A stretch of DNA of 64,000 nucleotides, from the NCBI RefSeq assembly GCF_022539315.1, contig NC_066329.1:5865072-5929071 (forward strand), read 5' to 3'. The translations under genes were made by a program, and so were the position numbers. The DNA comes from Serinus canaria (lineage: Eukaryota > Chordata > Aves > Passeriformes > Fringillidae). Positions 46,350 to 58,639 of the stretch are shown here, one piece after another. The notes below the pieces were generated by a model that worked only from the letters and a program-made list of their open reading frames with translations, ran no database searches and had not been told where the DNA came from. How positions within the stretch are numbered: position 1 is the first letter of the stretch; each line of letters begins with the position of its first letter.

Positions 46350-49300
46350 GACATCTTGTGGCTTGGCCGCAGAGCACAGCCATCCCTTCCCCCACATCCC
46401 CAGGCACGGGTGTGAGCTGGGGCTGACCTTGGCATTAACTGCAGCCACTGGAGAGCCTTATATTTCCCTGCATTCCTCTCACAAATACGAGGCCACTGCT
46501 TTTCCCTCCTGGGCTAGAATGAAGGAGTTGGGTGAGACTGTTTTCCCCAGCACTTGTGCATGAGGTTTACTCAGATTTACACCAAAGAGGCACCTAAATT
46601 GGCATCTCACACAGATGAAGTCTACCTAAATTGGATCCCAGATTCTACATCTGTCATTAACTGGTGGAACAAAACCCAGATCTGAACATCCCAATTTTGG
46701 TACAATCTCCCCAGCTCCACCAGCTCACTGATGCAATCAGGGTCTGCTGATTGGAATTGTTCATTTCTTTTGGTTGCAGTGACCCAGCTTTAATGCCAGT
46801 CATGCATGGTCTCTAGAGGGAAGGATAGGAATTTTAAGTATTTAATAAGGTGCATTTTTTTTAGGCACTGATTACATATTTTAAAAAGCATGGGTATCCA
46901 GAATGGTGAATTTATACACATACAGAAAACACCACAATGCAGCCTCTATTGTCTAAAAATATAGCTGGCTCTGGAAATATTAATGGTAAAGTCTTTTGTC
47001 TTCTCGAAGGAACTGAGACTGAGTCTGGTATTTGCCAAAGTTACTCAGTTTCAGAACTGGCAAAATGATGAATACTCTGAATTGTGTAAGCAGAGAAATC
47101 AAGTAATTTTCCTGGTGTTGGTCCCAATGAATGTCCTCTGGGTTACTCATTACACCAGGCTCTTACTCTGGGCTTGATTTGCAGTGGGAGGGCAGAGGAC
47201 AGCCAGAGCTGGGGCTGGAGCTTTTGAGCACCATGACTGGGACTGGTGAAAGCACAGGCTGGAGTTATAGAGCTGTTGAGTGATGAGGAAGGAGGAGGAA
47301 ATGAACTTCTCAGCTATTTTTTGCAAGTGTATTTCACACATTTTATTCTACAGATTGGCAAAATATGATGCCAAGGAAAAGACACACAGCCAGTACTGAC
47401 CATTGGTTCCCTGGCAGCCCTGTGGGGAGGTGTTGCTTCCCCACCCTCTCCCTTCCCTCCTCTAGGAGCCCAGTTCAAAGAGAGAAGGAAATTACATGAA
47501 AAAGGGAGAGAGGGTTCACGCTGATGTGGAGCCCTCGGGGGAAACCACTGGGCAGCATTAGGACTTGAGAAAGATTATCAGCACTTTCCAAGATGCTTAG
47601 CAGGAAAGAATCAGTTTGTAAGAATTCATCCCCGTTCCCATTCTTTTACAGTTTGGAAGTTAACCTCTGGGGACACCCTCGTGCAGACACGGCAGCAGAA
47701 GGAGACAGAGCAGTGTGGCTGGGAAGCCCTGTGAGAAGCAGAAATTTCCTTTCCCCCCATGTCTGTGGGATTTCCAGCACATCTGCATCGTAGGGAGGTA
47801 GGAACACTTGTTTGGATACCACTGCAGCCTCCCATTCACCATTTGGATATACACAATTCCAGCAAGGGCTCTTATGGGAAAGCCAAGGAGTTAAAAAAGC
47901 TTCAGCTGGCCAGTTTGAGTTTGAAAAAGGTGGAATGGAGGAAGTGGCACTAACAGAAGAGGTTTCTCCCAATACTATTTTTCAATGTACTTAAAGCTTG
48001 TAGTTAAAGAAAGATCCAAAGGAGTAAATTTTCACACATTTCATACAATGCCTTTGAATGTGTCACAGTCTTGGCTGGAAACAGAAACTGAGCTAATGGG
48101 CAGATGCTGTGCTCTGTGATGAAAGTTGCAATAGGGTTTTATAAGATAAATTGCCCCTGACTTCATGGTACCCACATGACAATTATGGTTACTGCAGCAG
48201 TGACAGCAGGACAGACAGACCATGTCCAGTTCAGCTGTATCAGTCCCTTTGAAAAACACTGCTGCAAGCAGACAATTGGCTATTTGTGGCTTGTGGCTCC
48301 TCTCTCAAGAGAAGTTATAAACTGAAAGTGATACCAAGTGTTGTACAAGGGGGGCACAATGCACAAAAATTGAAGGAATTAAAATTATTTTTAAAAATAC
48401 CTGCTAAAAATGTAATTATATAAAAATGTGTGTGTACTCACTCACATACAAAGCCAAACATATGTGAAAGCATGTTTCATTGAAATTTCTGAAGAAATTA
48501 CATTTTTGAAAATACATATTCAATGTTCCATTGCTGCAAACCAAAGTCATCTGTTTATCTTGACAGCTAAAGAGGGTGAAGGCAGCTGCAATTTGAGCTT
48601 CTCTGCACTGGCCAGCTGGTAGCTTAGAGCCAGCAAACCAGAAGGGGGAGGTGAATTATCCCCACTGGCTGGGCTTAGAAGTGCTCACGGTACAGGACAG
48701 CTTTGGAATTCTGAGGGTTATGATTCTCCTAGGAACTGTTGGGCTAATATTGTTCTCTATTTTCTTAAGGCCAAATGGTGCCTGGAAGCTCAGCATCAGG
48801 CAACATCCAGCACCACACACTGGCTCAGGGCCACCAGTACAGATACAAAAGCATCACTTGCTTTTTCCATGCTTGCCATTTCTTTCTCTCAGTTGTCTTT
48901 GAATCACTGTGACTGTCAAGATGCTGCACTTGGTATTCACTTACAAACACCAGGCGTGTGGGATCACTGCTAGAAACTAGAAACATCAAGCAGATCAGGT
49001 CTAACTCCTCAGAGTGTCTTTAGAGGATGCCCTACTCTTGAAGTGTATTTGGGAGAGAGGTGTTACCTTGCTTCAGCAGCTGCCTGTGCAGAGCTGGCAC
49101 AATGGCATGGACAGGGGGCTTATTTGAATGGGCAGCAAGAAGAAAGAGAAGGAAGGGGAGGATGTGATTTATATCCATTTCATTATTTTCAGCAACAAAA
49201 TGCTGCAAATAAGCTGGTTACAGCTGGATTTCTTGGGTGAGCCCAAAGCCCAGTGTGTGTGTGGCTCCCAGATCACCCCATGTGATACCTGGGGGTGGGA

Positions 49301-49630
49301 GCCCTCACATCAGTACACTTTTACAGCAGCATGCAGCCTGTTTGTCACCACTCTGAATTGGCTGGGGTGGTTTCTTTATTCATCCTTTTTCTGCACACAG
49401 GTTGTGTGATTTCCAGATCACAATGTAAAATCTCTTAACAAGCCATGTGGAAAAGCAATGTTGAATATATAAGCATGCAGTGTGTCTGGAAGCAGTGCCA
49501 TATTTTTCCCTGAAGAATTTGTTTCGGTTACATGAAATAAATAGACAGGAACCCTTGGGCTTTCATTTGGTGGTTCTCCCTCTGTTCTGCTTGGCTTCTC
49601 AGCTTTCAATAGATCCCAAGGTCAGGCTGT
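46350..49630. other. 3.3 kb non-coding stretch, no gene recognised
   Basis: No exon or mobile element supported. Short overlapping frames at 47593-47994 occur on both strands and look like chance. Nothing else is visible. Confidence 0.55.
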
Positions 49631-49634
49631 TATT

Positions 49635-49752
49635 TGTTGCTAGGCCAAAGTGGCAACCTCCCACCCTAACAATGCTGCTATCTTCATATCATCTGAGCTA
49701 TGGGGGCCACATTGTGATGCTTTGGCAGTGTTGCTAGGGAGGTTGCTAGGTT
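49635..49752. other. Inverted repeat with RFX-like half sites
   Basis: GCAACCTCCC at 49653-49662 is the exact reverse complement of GGGAGGTTGC at 49737-49746, and imperfect pairing continues inward. GTTGCTAGG occurs three times (about 49637, 49730 and 49743), with GGCAAC opposite the first copy. GTTGC/GCAAC halves are the core of RFX X-boxes, which are usually GTTGCCNNGGCAAC. Spacing here is not canonical, so this is a cluster of half sites only. Confidence 0.4.
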
Positions 49753-49754
49753 AG

Positions 49755-51830
49755 ACTGATGTCACTATGTGGGTTATAAATTGCCTTTACCCTGCTGGCC
49801 TTAACTTGGCCCCTAACACAATGATCTAGTAGATGGCATCAAAGTGTTCAGAAGAGACATTGGAGCAACATCTTCAGATCCTGAACTTGGCAGCAAACAC
49901 ATGTTGGAGCCATTCAGTAATCTAGAAAAGAAATTAAACAGTTGTATGAAATGCATTCCTTTATGTCCAGAAATCAACAACATTCATGCAAAATACCCAG
50001 TTTCTACCCACGTGCATGTGCGAAACCCAAGGCTTTACCTTAATGCAGGCTGTGTGCCATCTACATGCCCCCTGTTAAGAAGAGGAAAGAAGTTTTATGA
50101 TGACAAAAGTGAGACCTGAGGAAACGAGGTAGGGGAACTGAGAATTTCCCAGCTTTGGATACTGTGTGTCACAATTGCAACTCTACTGAAATGTGTCACC
50201 AGTGCCTTTAATACCAGGAAAATGCCATTTCACATTGTCAGGTTATTTACATGTTCCTACTTTGTGACCTCAAGGGATGTATTATTCTTGCTTGTTACAA
50301 AAAAAAAATAACAATAGCTGAAGAATCATTTTAATTGATTTTTCAACATATTAACACATCAAATTTTAAAATTCCATATTCTGCAGAATGTAGGTGTGGT
50401 GTGCACATGTGTACTCATGTGTGCATTTCATTTGTTTTGAAAAGGAATAAATAAAATTAGATAAACATGCATGCCCTTCAGAGCTGTTGTGGTTTAATAA
50501 GTAAATACATAATTAGACAGGCTTTTCTTTATGCATGATGTCTTGATATGCAAGGCTTTAACTGCACACCTCTCATCAGCCTTAATGAAATTTATGTGGC
50601 TAAATCCCCATGCATTGTGTTGAATATACACCTTAGTATATTTGTAATTAATTTTTAAAGACTGCAGACCAGAACACAGCTCCTACAGTGCCGTGTGAAT
50701 CCATAGGGTGTATACATATTTATAAATGTTTTAAAAATGCATATTATATTTCACCCACAGAGCATAACACCTCTGCTGGCTGGAAACATGTATTAAAGAA
50801 GGTAACAAAAATCCAGAGGAAATGTCTTTGAAAAATAGTTAATACACATGGGCTACAGCTGCCTTTTAAAGATTAATTTCTTGGCCATTTACAATGTGGT
50901 TTTTATTATCAAAAGCCAATGGACCATATTACCAAAATCTTGCTTTGTAAATTCCTTTTGTGCTTCTCGGGCCTGTTCTGTTCCAGAGAATTTGGTCCTT
51001 TCCTTGGCAGACTGACACCATGGTTCACTCAGAACTGGGCCTGGGGTGTCCCAGCTTAGTGCATGTCCTGCTTGGTATCACTGGAGGAAGCAGCACTCCT
51101 TGTGTGTGCCCTGAACAGTTAAGGGGAGGAAAAAGATGGAGATCTGAGTCTTTGTTTAAAATGTGGTTTGCAAGGCTGCAAACATAACTTTGCAGAGTCA
51201 TACACATGGGTGTAGATATTTGCATGCATTAAATATGTGGAAGAGTTTAGAGAGCTGGAATCATACTTTTAAAAATGTGGTCTTATTGAAGCTGCACTAG
51301 TTCTAACTGGATTATTATAATTTCTTTCAGTTGTTGATTCCCTATAGCATTTGAAAATTAACTAAAGACTGTATCAAAACCACTTACTGCTCATTCTCTA
51401 TCTTCTTTTTCCTTTTCCTGGCCTTCCCCCTTTTTTCTCTCAAGACTTCCAGAGTTTAGCTTAGTGCCATGTAGTCCTCCTTTTCAATATGGAACTGGGC
51501 AGAATGTAAAAGCACACATCTCTGTAGGCAGCAAATCCTTCCCTGTCTCTGTTTCAGCCTCCACACAGCAAGGTTTCTTATATGCAAACAATTCAGGCTC
51601 TCTACACTTCCTCAGATCCAAAATCTGACCTTTTCAGGTTCCTCTTAAACCTATAAAAAACAAGGGTGGGAGTGGAGAGGGAGAATGAAGCCAGTAACTG
51701 TTAAATCCTGCCAAGTAGTAGCCCAGGGAAGGGAAAAGAAACTGCAGGCTCAGAGCTGTATTAACCACAATAAACTTCCCCTTAGCAAGGCATGAGAGGA
51801 TGGACAGTGTGCTGGGGTGGGTCCCAGACA
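49755..51830. other. 2 kb non-coding AT-rich stretch
   Basis: No exon recognised. AT-rich DNA at 50290-50880 has many TAAT/ATTA cores and no repeat, so an enhancer is possible but untested. Nothing else is supported. Confidence 0.5.
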
Positions 51831-51837
51831 TGGGCCA

Positions 51838-52012
51838 GTGCCTTTCCCAGAGCACAGGCTTGTCCTCTGTGACCTTGGGCAAATCATTTAACCTCTCTCT
51901 GTATCACTGTTCTGTTTCTGAAATGAAAATAAATGGCAGTAATGCACCAGGAGAGCTAAATGTGCTGGTGATTATGAGGGGCTCAGATGAGGATGAAGGT
52001 GAGATAAATACT
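51838..52012 (+). repeat. Well-preserved MIR-like SINE relic, plus orientation
   Basis: CTGTGACCTTGGGCAAATCA then TTTAACCTCTCTCTGTATCA is a near-exact match to the MIR core (ctgtgaccttgggcaagtcacttaacctctctgtgcctca). TTTCTGAAATGAAAATAAATG matches 'catctgtaaaatggggataa'. Further on, GGCTCAGATGAGGATGAAGG then TGAGATAAATA fits the 3' part 'gatcctcagatgaaaggtgctatataa'. It is the clearest SINE in the window. Confidence 0.8.
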
Positions 52013-52014
52013 TC

Positions 52015-54080
52015 AGACAGATTTAAAGAAAAATCCTTCCTCAACTCCAGTGAAATCTTCAAACATTGAACTCAGCTTCTTGGTACAACAGACAGGATGT
52101 ATCCCTCAATAAACAGGATGGCTTACATTTTATCATTGCACTGGAAGTAGATGAGGTTTTCCAGGGCACTTTTGTTCTTATTCCTCTGGTGGCACTCAGA
52201 GTGACATTTCCATATTTGCAGCACTGGTGTGCAGGGCACTCCAAGGTGACTGATTTCAGCAGAGAATTCCCTCCCTGACTGGATCCATTTGTTTAGGTCT
52301 TTGTCTGGTCATACAGTGTCTGCATTGATACTGAAGTATTCATTTCTTGGAAAGTGTTAAAATCTAATATGTAAATGTTGATTTTTATTTTTTTTAAATG
52401 TGCTCCTGGGGCTTTTTCATCTCTGCCAGAATTAAGTGCAAAGGGAATTTTTACAGCCGACTTGTAAATTCCTGACAAGAGGAGTTTATAATAGCAGTGT
52501 TGACATAACCTTACCTACAGTGACAACTGAAGCAGGTTTGTTAGGGAAGCAGCAAATAATTTCCTTGCAGGAAGGCAGGAATTGGGCATAGAAGGTGAGG
52601 CAGCTAAATTTTTTTTCCTGAGAATCCCCGGAGGCTATTGTGTGAGACAGCAGTGAAATGAAGCTGAAGCAAATCGCATGGCAGGCAGAAGAAACACTCT
52701 GGAATTTGCTCATTTTCATAAGGAAGGTGCAGTTATCCTCTTATAATTTTTTTTACAAGCTGTGTTTCTCCCCTCAGAGGTAATCATGAAGGTCTTACAG
52801 CATGTCAGTGCTTGCTTTTAGCCTTACAGCTCTCTCTTACTTCTTTCTTTCTCCCTGAACACCTAAGGCAGTCAGGAATGAACTCTGGTGCCTCAACTCC
52901 CTGACTTCAACAGGAGCAGGAACCAGCCCTTTGTTTACAATCTGTCTGTCTTTTACAAGTAATAATTTTTTAAAAGCCACTAAATCTTATTTCCTTGAGT
53001 CACCTGCAAGAATTCAAAACCTGAGAATTTAACCACCCAGCAATAGATGGACAAGCCTTTGTGCAGCCAGGCTGAGCCACAATACACATTGCTGTCACTT
53101 AAACAAGAACCAAACCTACTGATAGAAAGAGGTGATTTTAACTTAAACCTGAAGCCAAAGGAGCATATGTAGAGTTGATTCTTAGTGCCTTTATTTCCCC
53201 AAAGTCAGCAGAGTATTTTTTTAATACATGTCACTTCTCTCCTGGACAAGGAGAAGTATTTCAACTGTTCTTGCATGTATAAAATCAGGCTGTATTCAGA
53301 AGTAAAAGTGCCTCTCCTCCACTTTCCTACACCCCTCTACTGGCTGCATCTCTCCTTGAATCTCTGGATTTAACCTCTAAATGGTATCCTATTTCCCAAA
53401 AGGTTTAACAAAATCTTTCTTACACCTTTGCTGTGATGGTTATGCATGGAGGCAGTGCCCATTGGCAAGTGGCAGCAAGATTTACTGTGAGCTGGCATAC
53501 CACAGAGCCTGGGTGCTGGGAAGAAGGGGCAATGCCTGACTTCCTCCCTGCTCAGCCTCTGCCCTGCCCTGGCATGTTTGCCAAAATCCTGAAGTAACTT
53601 TCCTGGAAAGGTGAAAGGTCAAGGGACAGAGCATTCAACACAGACTAAATAAAATAAGCAGTTGAAAGCACAGAAAAGGAGAGCTCTGAAATGGGAAAGC
53701 CAGAACTAAACCCCCTCAGTATTTCCTAATTATCCTGGGACTGTTGTGGCCCACGGAGTGTGCAATCAAAGCACAGGAGCTGCTGCTGAGGGCAGGGGGG
53801 ACTGAGCAGCGCTGCTCAATGCATTCTGTGAGTGCTGATGGATTTTTAAACCTCCTTTTCACTGCAGTGTGGTCGGAAGGGCAACATGAGCTGGTCTGGC
53901 AGGATGGCAGCGACAGGGGAAGATTAACCAGTAAGCGACCAGTTTGCACAAAATGTAAAGAAAAGCAAAGACTGCAGATTGTGCATTTGCCTTCTCCCTT
54001 CCCATTAAAACAATTAATTTTGGCCCCTCCCGATATTCTTTTGTGTTAATACATGTTGAAATATAACCCCTAGCTCTCAG
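52015..54080. other. Non-coding stretch, no gene recognised
   Basis: No exon or repeat that I can support. GC rises near 53750 towards the third CpG island. Confidence 0.55.
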
Positions 54081-54084
54081 ACAC

Positions 54085-54480
54085 TGCCAGAAAACCTGGC
54101 GGAAACACCGCACTCAGAGCCGTGGCCATGAGCTGGAGGATATGGAAAACTATCACTTTTTCCCCTGGCAAGCCAAACTCTCATCGGGGAAGCAAGGCGC
54201 CAGCTAATGTCTCTGCCTTTTCCCCAGAAAGTTCAGGATTTTCGGTCAGGATTTCCGCTCGGGATGCCCCTGGGTGTGTGACAGGATCTCGCTGGAGCGA
54301 GACCCCGCAGCGGCTTTGCCCCGGCAAAGCCTCTCCAGGCGCTGTTCAGCAGCGCCCTCTGCTGGGCTCCGCTCGGGGGCCACGGGGCGAGCTCGGGCCG
54401 CGGCCCCGGTGCCCGCTCAGCACCGCCGAGCCCTGGGCGAGGCCACGATGGGCTCCATCTCCTCACGATGGGCTCCGTCT
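54085..54480. promoter_or_regulatory. Third CpG island with CTCF-type motif
   Basis: About 400 bp with roughly 30 CpGs, including GGGCGAGCTCGGGCCGCGGC near 54380, in otherwise CpG-poor DNA. It contains a strong CTCF motif and merges with a CpG-bearing minisatellite. A plus frame with an ATG at 54128 stays open to 54775 but is made largely of repeat-encoded peptide (WAPSPHDGLRLLT...). No splice or start motif compels a promoter call, so an insulator-type element is equally likely. Confidence 0.55.
54349..54366 (-). promoter_or_regulatory. CTCF-type binding motif
   Basis: On the minus strand the site reads CCCAGCAGAGGGCGCTGC, close to the CTCF consensus ccaccagggggcgct, with the AGGGCGCT core intact and CCAGCAG matching the common left half. 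CTCF anchors chromatin loops in an orientation-dependent way. The motif lies inside an island of CpGs, including one in the core, so its binding could be methylation-sensitive. Confidence 0.65.
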
Positions 54481-54665
54481 CCTCACGGTGGGCTCCGTCT
54501 CCTCACCATGGGCTCCATCTCCTCACCATGGGCTCCGTCTCCTCACGATGAGCTCCATCTCCTCACGATGGGCTCCGTCTCCTCACGATGAGCTCCGTCT
54601 CCTCACGATGGTCTCCATCTCCTCACGATGGGCTCCGTCTCCTCACGATGGGCTCCATCTCCTCA
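54446..54665. repeat. 20-bp minisatellite, 11 copies
   Basis: Eleven head-to-tail copies of CGATGGGCTCCATCTCCTCA, exactly 220 bp with no indel. Copies vary at few positions: CAT/CGT in the middle, CGATG/CGGTG/CCATG at the start, GGGCTCC/GAGCTCC/GGTCTCC. Each copy carries one or two CpGs. The regular length and few variants suggest recent expansion. The array is probably polymorphic in copy number. Confidence 0.97.
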
Positions 54666-54669
54666 GTGG

Positions 54670-56135
54670 GCGGGTTTGGCTGTGTGCTCTCACCTCCCGC
54701 ACTTCAAACCATAACGCTGCCCCGCTTGCACTCAAGGCTGAGCGCTGCAGCTGCGTCATATCCATACACACTTAGCTCCGGGTCTCTTGCTCTCACAAAA
54801 GGATGAGAGTGGTGTGGAGAGTAGATTTATACCAAAACTGAAATGAACAAGGGGCAGAGGCTATTGGAGAATAAGTAGGTATTAGGACTGTGTTTTCCAT
54901 CTCACGCTCCTAAATGAGGGTAGTGACACAAAGCATCGTCAGCAACAAATTGGCAACATCCAGCGCTGCTGTGTTTTGTTCTGTGCTTATGGCACTATTG
55001 GGACTGATTTCTCCAAATAGTCTTTTAAATTTTGAAATGATCTGCCTCTACAGACAGCTGCTGCATTATCTGTGTCAGGATACAGAGCTGACATTGGCAC
55101 TGTTACCCAGAAGTATTTTCCTTTTTCTATTTTCCTTCTTTTTTTACATTTCCCTAAAACTGTCTTCCATACCAAGCTGATGTGACAGCACTGTGTGAAG
55201 GAAAAGCTTAGGTGGCAGTTATGGGTTGGTCAGGGGGTGATGAGGCATCCCCTTGCTAGAGGCTTTCCAGATGAGATAAAGACTCAAAAATCATTCACTG
55301 AGGAAAATGTAGATGCTTTAGCCTAGCTCAGAGCAGGATGGGCAACCACACGTCTTCTTCCAAATCTTTGTTATGAGGCATAAGAACTTTTTATGGCAAA
55401 GGCTTTCATCTTCTGTCCAGACACTCACTTTCATGAAACATGTGGGAACTTAATAGCTTTGAAACATTTTCCTAGAAATTGGCCATCCAATTGAAACATT
55501 ACTGGGACAAGGAACAGGCAGACAAAATGACTGTACAGTCATTTTTCTTGGAAGCCAAATACTAAGGGGTTGTTGCAGGTTTGATTTAAATAAGGACAGG
55601 AACTCTGCAGTCTTGTGTCTGTGAGTGTGTACCTGTTGGTGAAAGGGAAGAGGGAGTCTGAAATGTTCCTGGCATTTCCTGATAATTCTGTGTTAAATTC
55701 TTTCATGGGAGTGTTCATAAGGCCAGCACAGGCTGGGTCTTCTTCAGCCTTTTTCCTTTCCCACAAATCAAACCTGTCTCCAATTCTTCTTCCCACCTCT
55801 GCACATGTGTTCACTCTTTCTGTGACCCTAAGAGCCATTGGGAAGGAAGTGGTGGGAATACTGAGCTGGAGAACAGAGTGGCAATGGAGGCCTGGGAAGA
55901 CATGCAGGTGATGTCAGGGGTGTGTGAAGAGATGGAATTAGGAACAAGATGGGACAGAGGAGGGAGAATGAAGGAATGCTAAAGAAATTAATGAAACCAT
56001 TGCTTGTGGAACTGGTATTTGACTGGAAGGATCAGGCCCCAAGGTCTGTAGAGAAGGTGGCTCCAAGAGCTGAGCAGTTCTGTCAGAGGCCGTGCTCTTT
56101 GCTAATACAGAGGAAAAAAGAAGGCTGAGTTCTGC
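54670..56135. other. Non-coding stretch, no gene recognised
   Basis: No exon or mobile element supported. A T-rich patch at 55120-55150 is low-complexity. Nothing else is visible. Confidence 0.55.
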
Positions 56136-56139
56136 CTAG

Positions 56140-56228
56140 ATTTGATCACTGATCCCCTTTTGGTTCTTGGCAAGCTACTTCAGCCTCTCCACATCTCCTT
56201 ATTGTGTAAAATTAAGACAGTGCAGCTA
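56140..56228 (+). repeat. MIR-like SINE relic, plus orientation
   Basis: TTGATCACTGATCCCCTTTT then GGTTCTTGGCAAGCTACTTC then AGCCTCTCCACATCTCCTTA then TTGTGTAAAATTAAGACAGT follow 'tgaccttgggcaagttactt', 'aacctctctgtgcctcagtttcc' and 'catctgtaaaatggggata' in order. Confidence 0.6.
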
Positions 56229-56271
56229 CACAGATAGGAATGAGAGCAGAGTCTTTTCCAGAGTGATGACA

Positions 56272-56335
56272 AATCATGGAACCATAAGGCTGGCAGAGAC
56301 CCCAAGAAAGAGATTGTCTAGTCTGGCAGTCATCA
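56272..56335 (-). mobile_element. CR1 LINE 3'-end fragment, minus orientation
   Basis: AATCATGGAACCATAAGGCT then GGCAGAGACCCCAAGAAAGA then GATTGTCTAGTCTGGCA resembles the reverse complement of the CR1 3' end ('aatcatagaatcatagaatggttggaagggacctcaagaggtcatctagtccaac'). The copy is short and diverged. It lies 45 bp after a MIR-like relic. Confidence 0.6.
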
Positions 56336-56339
56336 AGTT

Positions 56340-57980
56340 TTTTAATCAAAGGGCTGCCCTGGAATATTTTTTAAAAACTGTTCCATTGCACAGTGCCAGC
56401 AATGGTTTGAATCTAAAAGTAACCAAAAATTGCATTTTATTCTCTAAATTGAAGAAAGGCCCACGTTGAGCAAAAGTTTTCAAAAAAGCAATTAAAGCCA
56501 GATCTGCTTATACTTTAAAATAGGCACAAGTCCCTTTGTTCTGATTAGTTTTGTCCTGACATCACTTATTTTCAGAGATGCTTATAAATGTTTTCTTTGC
56601 TAGTTAGTCCAGCTTTGTTGAAGTGTAGTGGAACCAGTGCACAAACTGGAAGTGTCCCACTGAGTGCAGCTCTCAGGCTGCAGGAACTCTGCTGCAGTGG
56701 GGTTACTTAGAGATCTCCCAGCAACACTGCCAACTCCATCCTGATTCTAAGCATTGCCCCCCTTATTAATCACCCAAAATATCCAGATGTTGGCATCAAT
56801 ATTTTTATCCATTTATTTGGAAGGTCACAGAAGTTCCTCCATCTGACCAAACCTGAAGTACAAATATTAATAGCAATTATCACTCTGTACTTGAAACCTT
56901 AATGCTGTTACTGGGAGGAATAGTCAGAATGAAGCCATGTTAAGTCAGGGATGTAATTACACAAGAAAATACCAATCAAAAATCACACCTTTTCATAATT
57001 AACTCCTGTGTGCCTGAGGAGAGAATTGCATCCATCTCCCTCCCTTTGCTCAGTCTGTTGACATGTGCAGAGTAACACACCAGCACAGCTGTTCTGCAGG
57101 CAGCAGAGCACTACCCCAGCTCAGTAATGAGGATGCTATGTGGTCATCTTCTTCACATTATGTGATTCATATCCTGTACATCCAGGAAGCACTGAGCACT
57201 TTATTAGAGCTGATGAATGTACTTTAACCACTCAAAACCAGTATATTCACAAGTGCACGTGGGACTGGGGTTTCACTCTGCTGGAGAGAACTGAGCAGAG
57301 TAAAGGAGTAAATAGACACTATCACTGTAAATAAGCAGTTTCTGCAGTCCTAGATGTTGGTAAAAGGTCTGTCTTTAAAGCAAGAAAGCAAGAGCTTTCT
57401 TTTGAATAGGATAAGTCTGGATCTTCCTTTGGGAAAATAAAAAGTTCTGTGACCTCATCAAGTAAGCAAGTAGTTCACCAAGTTACCAAGTAGTTGGTAA
57501 TGTTCAAGGTTCTAATCTGTATTTTAATCCTACTGAAACTTTAACTGGGTAGTCTGGGAGTGGCCAAGAGAAGACTGAAAAAAGTGTCACTTTCTGAGTT
57601 ACAGAGCATAAAACAAAACCTGAACTGTTAGTTCAATTTAGTCCTGAGCTTCTTCCTGATGTGCCTCTGTCTTTCACAGTTGGAAGGACCATTCTTCTTT
57701 TGAAACATGACTCCCAAGGATGTTCAGTTTGTGACACGAAGGGAGAGTATTGCAATTTAGATCACAAATGTTGTAAGATATTCCTCCTCTGGAAACATAG
57801 GACAAGACTCCTTGTGCTTTCAGCTTTACAGAATTAGGTCTTACTGACCAGTGGGAAAATGGAGTGGTTTAAGTTTGCTGTAGCAAAAGGGAACAGCAAA
57901 TCTTAAGTGACAGAAAATTCCTGTAATTCAGAAAATGTCATTTTATCACAGAGTAATAGAAATTGAGAGAAGTTACTGAA
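56340..57980. other. Non-coding stretch, no gene recognised
   Basis: No exon supported. A 7-bp inverted repeat TTACCAAGTAGTTGGTAA lies at about 57482-57499, inside a patch with four AAGTAG or AAGTTA-type words. Nothing else stands out. Confidence 0.55.
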
Positions 57981-57985
57981 ACTGT

Positions 57986-57986
<1 letters not shown>

Positions 57987-58030
<44 letters not shown>

Positions 58031-58044
58031 ACATATATATATAT
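57987..58044. repeat. AC19 microsatellite grading into AT repeat
   Basis: Nineteen AC units at 57987-58024 are followed by ATACACAC and then an AT repeat at 58033-58044. AC runs can adopt Z-DNA and AT runs melt easily. The locus is very likely length-polymorphic. Cysteine/valine-rich minus-strand frames here are artefacts. Confidence 0.97.
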
Positions 58045-58564
58045 TCTCTACCTGAACATTTCCCCCATGAGCACAGCAGAATACACATCCTCTATGGAAA
58101 CCACTCATTCCTTCACCTGGGCTTACCCCTATGTAAACTGTAAGATCCAAAACCCTGAAGAAGGAAATGAGTTGTGAATTGTCTCTTATTTCTATGGTGT
58201 ACATGAAAATTGGGGGTGTTTTTTCCTCTTCACAAGCCAGCTGCCAGGAGGGAGGGCTGGCTGGACAGGGAAATCTTGAGTTAGTGGGAAGCTGGGTGAT
58301 CCTTATGTCCTACATGCCAGAATTCTGAACCTCATTCAGTTACACAGAAAAATCACCTTCTGACTATTCTTTTATGATTAGTTTGCTTTTCTCCTTGAAA
58401 TGTACCCTTGATCTCCCACGCCACCTTCTAATTGTATATCACAGAGAAGAAAGCAATAATGTTTTATAATGTTTTGTCCACACAAACCAGCAACCAATTC
58501 CTTCTTGAAAGCTTAAATTAAGGATCAAGTATCCTAAGTGCTTCTTAAATCCACTGCCCTAGCT

Positions 58565-58633
58565 AAAAAAAAAAAAAAAAAAAAAAATTTACACCAAGAT
58601 TCATGGATACAATTGATCTCAAAAAAAAAAAAA
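58565..58633. repeat. Two A homopolymers
   Basis: A23 at 58565-58587 and A13 at 58621-58633, separated by 33 bp of ordinary sequence. No retroposon body is recognised immediately 5' of either on plus, so they are recorded as simple repeats. Confidence 0.9.
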
Positions 58634-58639
58634 GTATTA

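Noticed and set aside
45733..46563. 276-codon plus-strand frame and several cysteine/leucine-rich minus frames
   Set aside because: They are translations of a pentamer satellite in which every frame on both strands lacks stops. There is no codon bias, homology or gene context.
54128..54775. Plus-strand ATG frame of about 215 codons
   Set aside because: More than a third is encoded by the 20-bp minisatellite and the rest is CpG-island sequence without similarity to known proteins. A lineage-specific gene cannot be excluded but is not supported.
57903..58204. Cysteine/valine-repeat minus-strand frames
   Set aside because: They are translations of the AC microsatellite.
58565..58633. A runs as poly-A tails of retrocopies
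   Set aside because: No retrogene, SINE or LINE body and no target-site duplication could be recognised next to them.
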